From Cyanobacteria bacterium NC_groundwater_1444_Ag_S-0.65um_54_12 (GTDB lineage Bacteria > Cyanobacteriota > Sericytochromatia > S15B-MN24 > VGJW01): DNA of 7,569 nt. Under the pieces are notes generated by a model that saw only the letters and a list, made by a program, of their open reading frames with translations, had not been told where the DNA came from and searched no databases. The DNA lies in assembly GCA_016267585.1 (NCBI GenBank), contig JACQUT010000342.1, positions 1 through 7,569 on the forward strand. The letters are read 5' to 3'. Below, in pieces: positions 7,101-7,569 of this stretch; position 1 is the stretch's first letter; the number at the start of each line of letters is the position of its first letter. The position numbers were made by a program, and so were the translations under genes.

Positions 7101-7252
7101 GCAATGAAGATGCCCTCAGGGTGGGACAATTAGCCGACCGGGCATTACAAGAGATTTCCGGAATCGAACTCTCCACCGAGACTCGGGAACTGGTCCGATT
7201 GGTCACCGCGGAGCGGCTGACAATCCGGGCAGCGCGTGGGTTTTTGCCGTAG
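4145..7252 (+). CDS. MalT-like STAND ATPase/TPR regulator with C-terminal winged helix and BTAD domain
   Basis: This is a 1035-aa predicted cytoplasmic transcription regulator. The N-terminal STAND NTPase module has Walker A GGPGSGKT (44-51), Walker B LILDD (131-135), the sensor-like LIIAGR (162-167), and the GW-containing motif TQGWATGVIHAL (222-233) typical of MalT/LuxR large ATP-binding regulators. Residues about 400-710 are helical repeats; TPR-like units are clear near 483-517, 523-553, 562-593, 601-633, 639-672 and 682-709. The C-terminus is an OmpR-type winged helix (about 778-870; HCLGAFEVWVEG, STLHVIITRLRQTLEP) followed by a BTAD domain (about 876-1020; LLSKAVALYRGPFLEEF, MEPALELAYRVKMVAL). 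By family analogy, ATP and an inducer drive oligomerisation and promoter activation. This order is the reverse of AfsR/SARP-type proteins, where winged helix-BTAD comes first, and it replaces the LuxR helix of MalT. An in-frame TAG two codons upstream (4139-4141) fixes the start at 4145 or later, yet no Shine-Dalgarno sequence precedes it. The inducer and targets are unknown. Confidence 0.93.
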   Translation: MATASYPFTMMFPDLPEHHLPRDRLLEHVKAGLQPHKRLTLVIGGPGSGKTTLLAQYARKVERSVFWLSFMPDRHDPVVYFERLVTGLRQLFPTLPTQAAELIGTLGRQGLAQAMGLLCDDLAAISDSMVLILDDIQHLLNEPIVAEGIAALVRYFPEGSQLIIAGRALPAIKLAHHRLRGQIVELPESALAFTVAEVEQLLRLMPAASPDPEVIERIWERTQGWATGVIHALAGGTADLDRRLEHPALLYDFLAEELLERLPEEFQHQLMLCAFLPRLDAMLCRPLLGSGTDAFLNALEAQAIFVTRIAGSLAFHPIFREFLQHEVLTRWPAEARDDLFHRLAWSSAATPEDAVRLLQIAGDWEQAESRLVEHCPALFKARHLVTIRNMLSAFPTAWLERSPWLRYLEGEVNRREGNLAKGLEQLHAAEEMARSRDDCRCTGRIAASLAATCGARGEVERQYTYAKHALELLPPNERGTIAFCWNVLGMYYLYRHSLVEANHSFRKALALYREEEDINGEIPVLHNLGLAHSNQGEFERAISCYQEAIRRAQAVALLPLPLTYNNLALCYSYLGQPAEARKAVEKGMSIAERSVAKRDRAFLLRTLGLLNLQQGDLAKAREFIESSLLEAMQAGDRISQTFSQLRLAELFLKQSAPKLAALSIERALDVSGHSLTDPEMLEAALLQVEIYLQLGQLPEAESLLAQASDHLVQRPNPYHSLHIARLQLALQLARGNKEQAAVCREKIAKVAASHGYPLPAELTAPRQEAVVTGSAIMAHCLGAFEVWVEGQLIPSRNWRSHKAKVVLAYLLCHPSGATKEALIELLYPREDMERSTLHVIITRLRQTLEPNAEKGSSSRFILFQEGRYLLNRGVDASFDAADFRRCIQQARGYAGNANERLALLSKAVALYRGPFLEEFPDLTWCQIERENLRRLLIEAYEDLFAHFAANDEWQKLEELAEALLAMEPALELAYRVKMVALAMQERNEDALRVGQLADRALQEISGIELSTETRELVRLVTAERLTIRAARGFLP

Positions 7253-7569
7253 CGTTCCTGGCCCGGTTCCGCGGAAGTTCTGATGCTGGCGTGGGCCCGT
7301 AAGCCTTGAGATACAAGTACGTACCGGCACCAGCCGTCACGAGGGCTCCGGCGGTCAGCAAGGGATTCCTGCCGACCGCGGCAGCCACCTTGTCTATTAT
7401 ATTCGCTACTGGCGCTCCACCGGCGAACCCGCCAACCAGCGTCAGACCGCCGAGTACGGACCCGGCTGTCAGATAACCGTTGGCGATCAGCTTGCCCGCT
7501 TCGCCTTTCCGGTAGTAGTCAGCGGTCTTGGCAGCGCGATAGATGCCATAAGATGCTAAACCGGTACCC
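7203..7569 (-). CDS. C-terminal part of a glycine-rich membrane-type protein
   Basis: The frame is open from the right edge (first whole codon at 7568) to TGA at 7205-7203, giving 121 residues; the N-terminus is outside the window. It begins GTGLASYGIYRAAKTADYYR and then has two glycine/alanine-rich hydrophobic stretches, roughly residues 33-55 (TAGSVLGGLTLVGGFAGG) and 68-88 (NPLLTAGALVTAGAGTYLYL). These could be transmembrane helices. A basic, proline-containing tail follows (ELPRNRARNATAKTHALPG) and is probably cytoplasmic or disordered. The codon choice (GGC, GCC, CTG-type codons) resembles its neighbours. Its last 16 or so codons overlap the end of the regulator gene on the opposite strand. 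An internal GTG near 7388 could start a shorter product, but the frame stays open and protein-like well upstream. Family not recognised. Confidence 0.75.
   Translation of the reverse strand, partial: GTGLASYGIYRAAKTADYYRKGEAGKLIANGYLTAGSVLGGLTLVGGFAGGAPVANIIDKVAAAVGRNPLLTAGALVTAGAGTYLYLKAYGPTPASELPRNRARNATAKTHALPGLSAAPR

Noticed and set aside
7267..7276. Palindrome TTCCGCGGAA just after the regulator stop, as a terminator
   Set aside because: It has no loop and no T-run, and it lies inside the minus-strand coding frame; 10-bp palindromes of this kind are expected by chance.

Overview
The window appears to come from a diderm (Gram-negative-type) bacterium with a medium base composition, estimated by eye at about 53-56% GC. 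Two genes begin with lipoprotein signal peptides. A third encodes a large MalT-like regulator with a C-terminal winged-helix/BTAD output. This style of NHL-repeat lipoproteins, BTAD regulators and many family-less proteins recalls poorly characterised lineages such as Sericytochromatia/Melainabacteria relatives or Chloroflexota-like groups. That placement is an impression, not a sequence-based identification. I see no rRNA, tRNA, CRISPR array, transposase or phage gene.

Layout. (1) Positions 1-538, minus strand: 5' part of an unrecognised protein that runs off the left edge. It contains two copies of a helical module of about 65-70 residues. (2) Positions 539-894: a 356-bp divergent intergenic region with a nested inverted repeat, three copies of a GGAAAGC word, two tiny overlapping ORFs and a hairpin. 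It must hold the start signals for both flanking genes, but no convincing sigma70 box pair is visible. (3) Positions 895-2724, plus: a 609-aa lipoprotein with a carboxypeptidase-regulatory-like beta domain, a helical middle and a C-terminal NHL-type beta-propeller. (4) Positions 2833-4035, plus: a 400-aa lipoprotein of unknown family starting at GTG. (5) Positions 4056-4081: a strong hairpin that probably ends the lipoprotein transcript. (6) Positions 4145-7252, plus: a 1035-aa STAND ATPase/TPR/winged-helix/BTAD regulator whose start has no Shine-Dalgarno sequence. (7) Positions 7203-7568, minus: the C-terminal 121 residues of a glycine-rich membrane-type protein entering from the right edge. 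Its tail overlaps the regulator gene by 50 bp.

The two lipoproteins lie in the same orientation, 108 bp apart, and may be co-transcribed. The regulator follows after a hairpin and has the build of a ligand-sensing activator, so it could control the lipoproteins or the divergent gene. This is inferred from adjacency only. The two edge genes are both on the minus strand and are incomplete here. I found no clear evidence for a complete new defence, mobile or biosynthetic system. The best leads are the duplicated-module protein, the structured divergent leader region, and the lipoprotein pair next to an inverted-architecture BTAD regulator.
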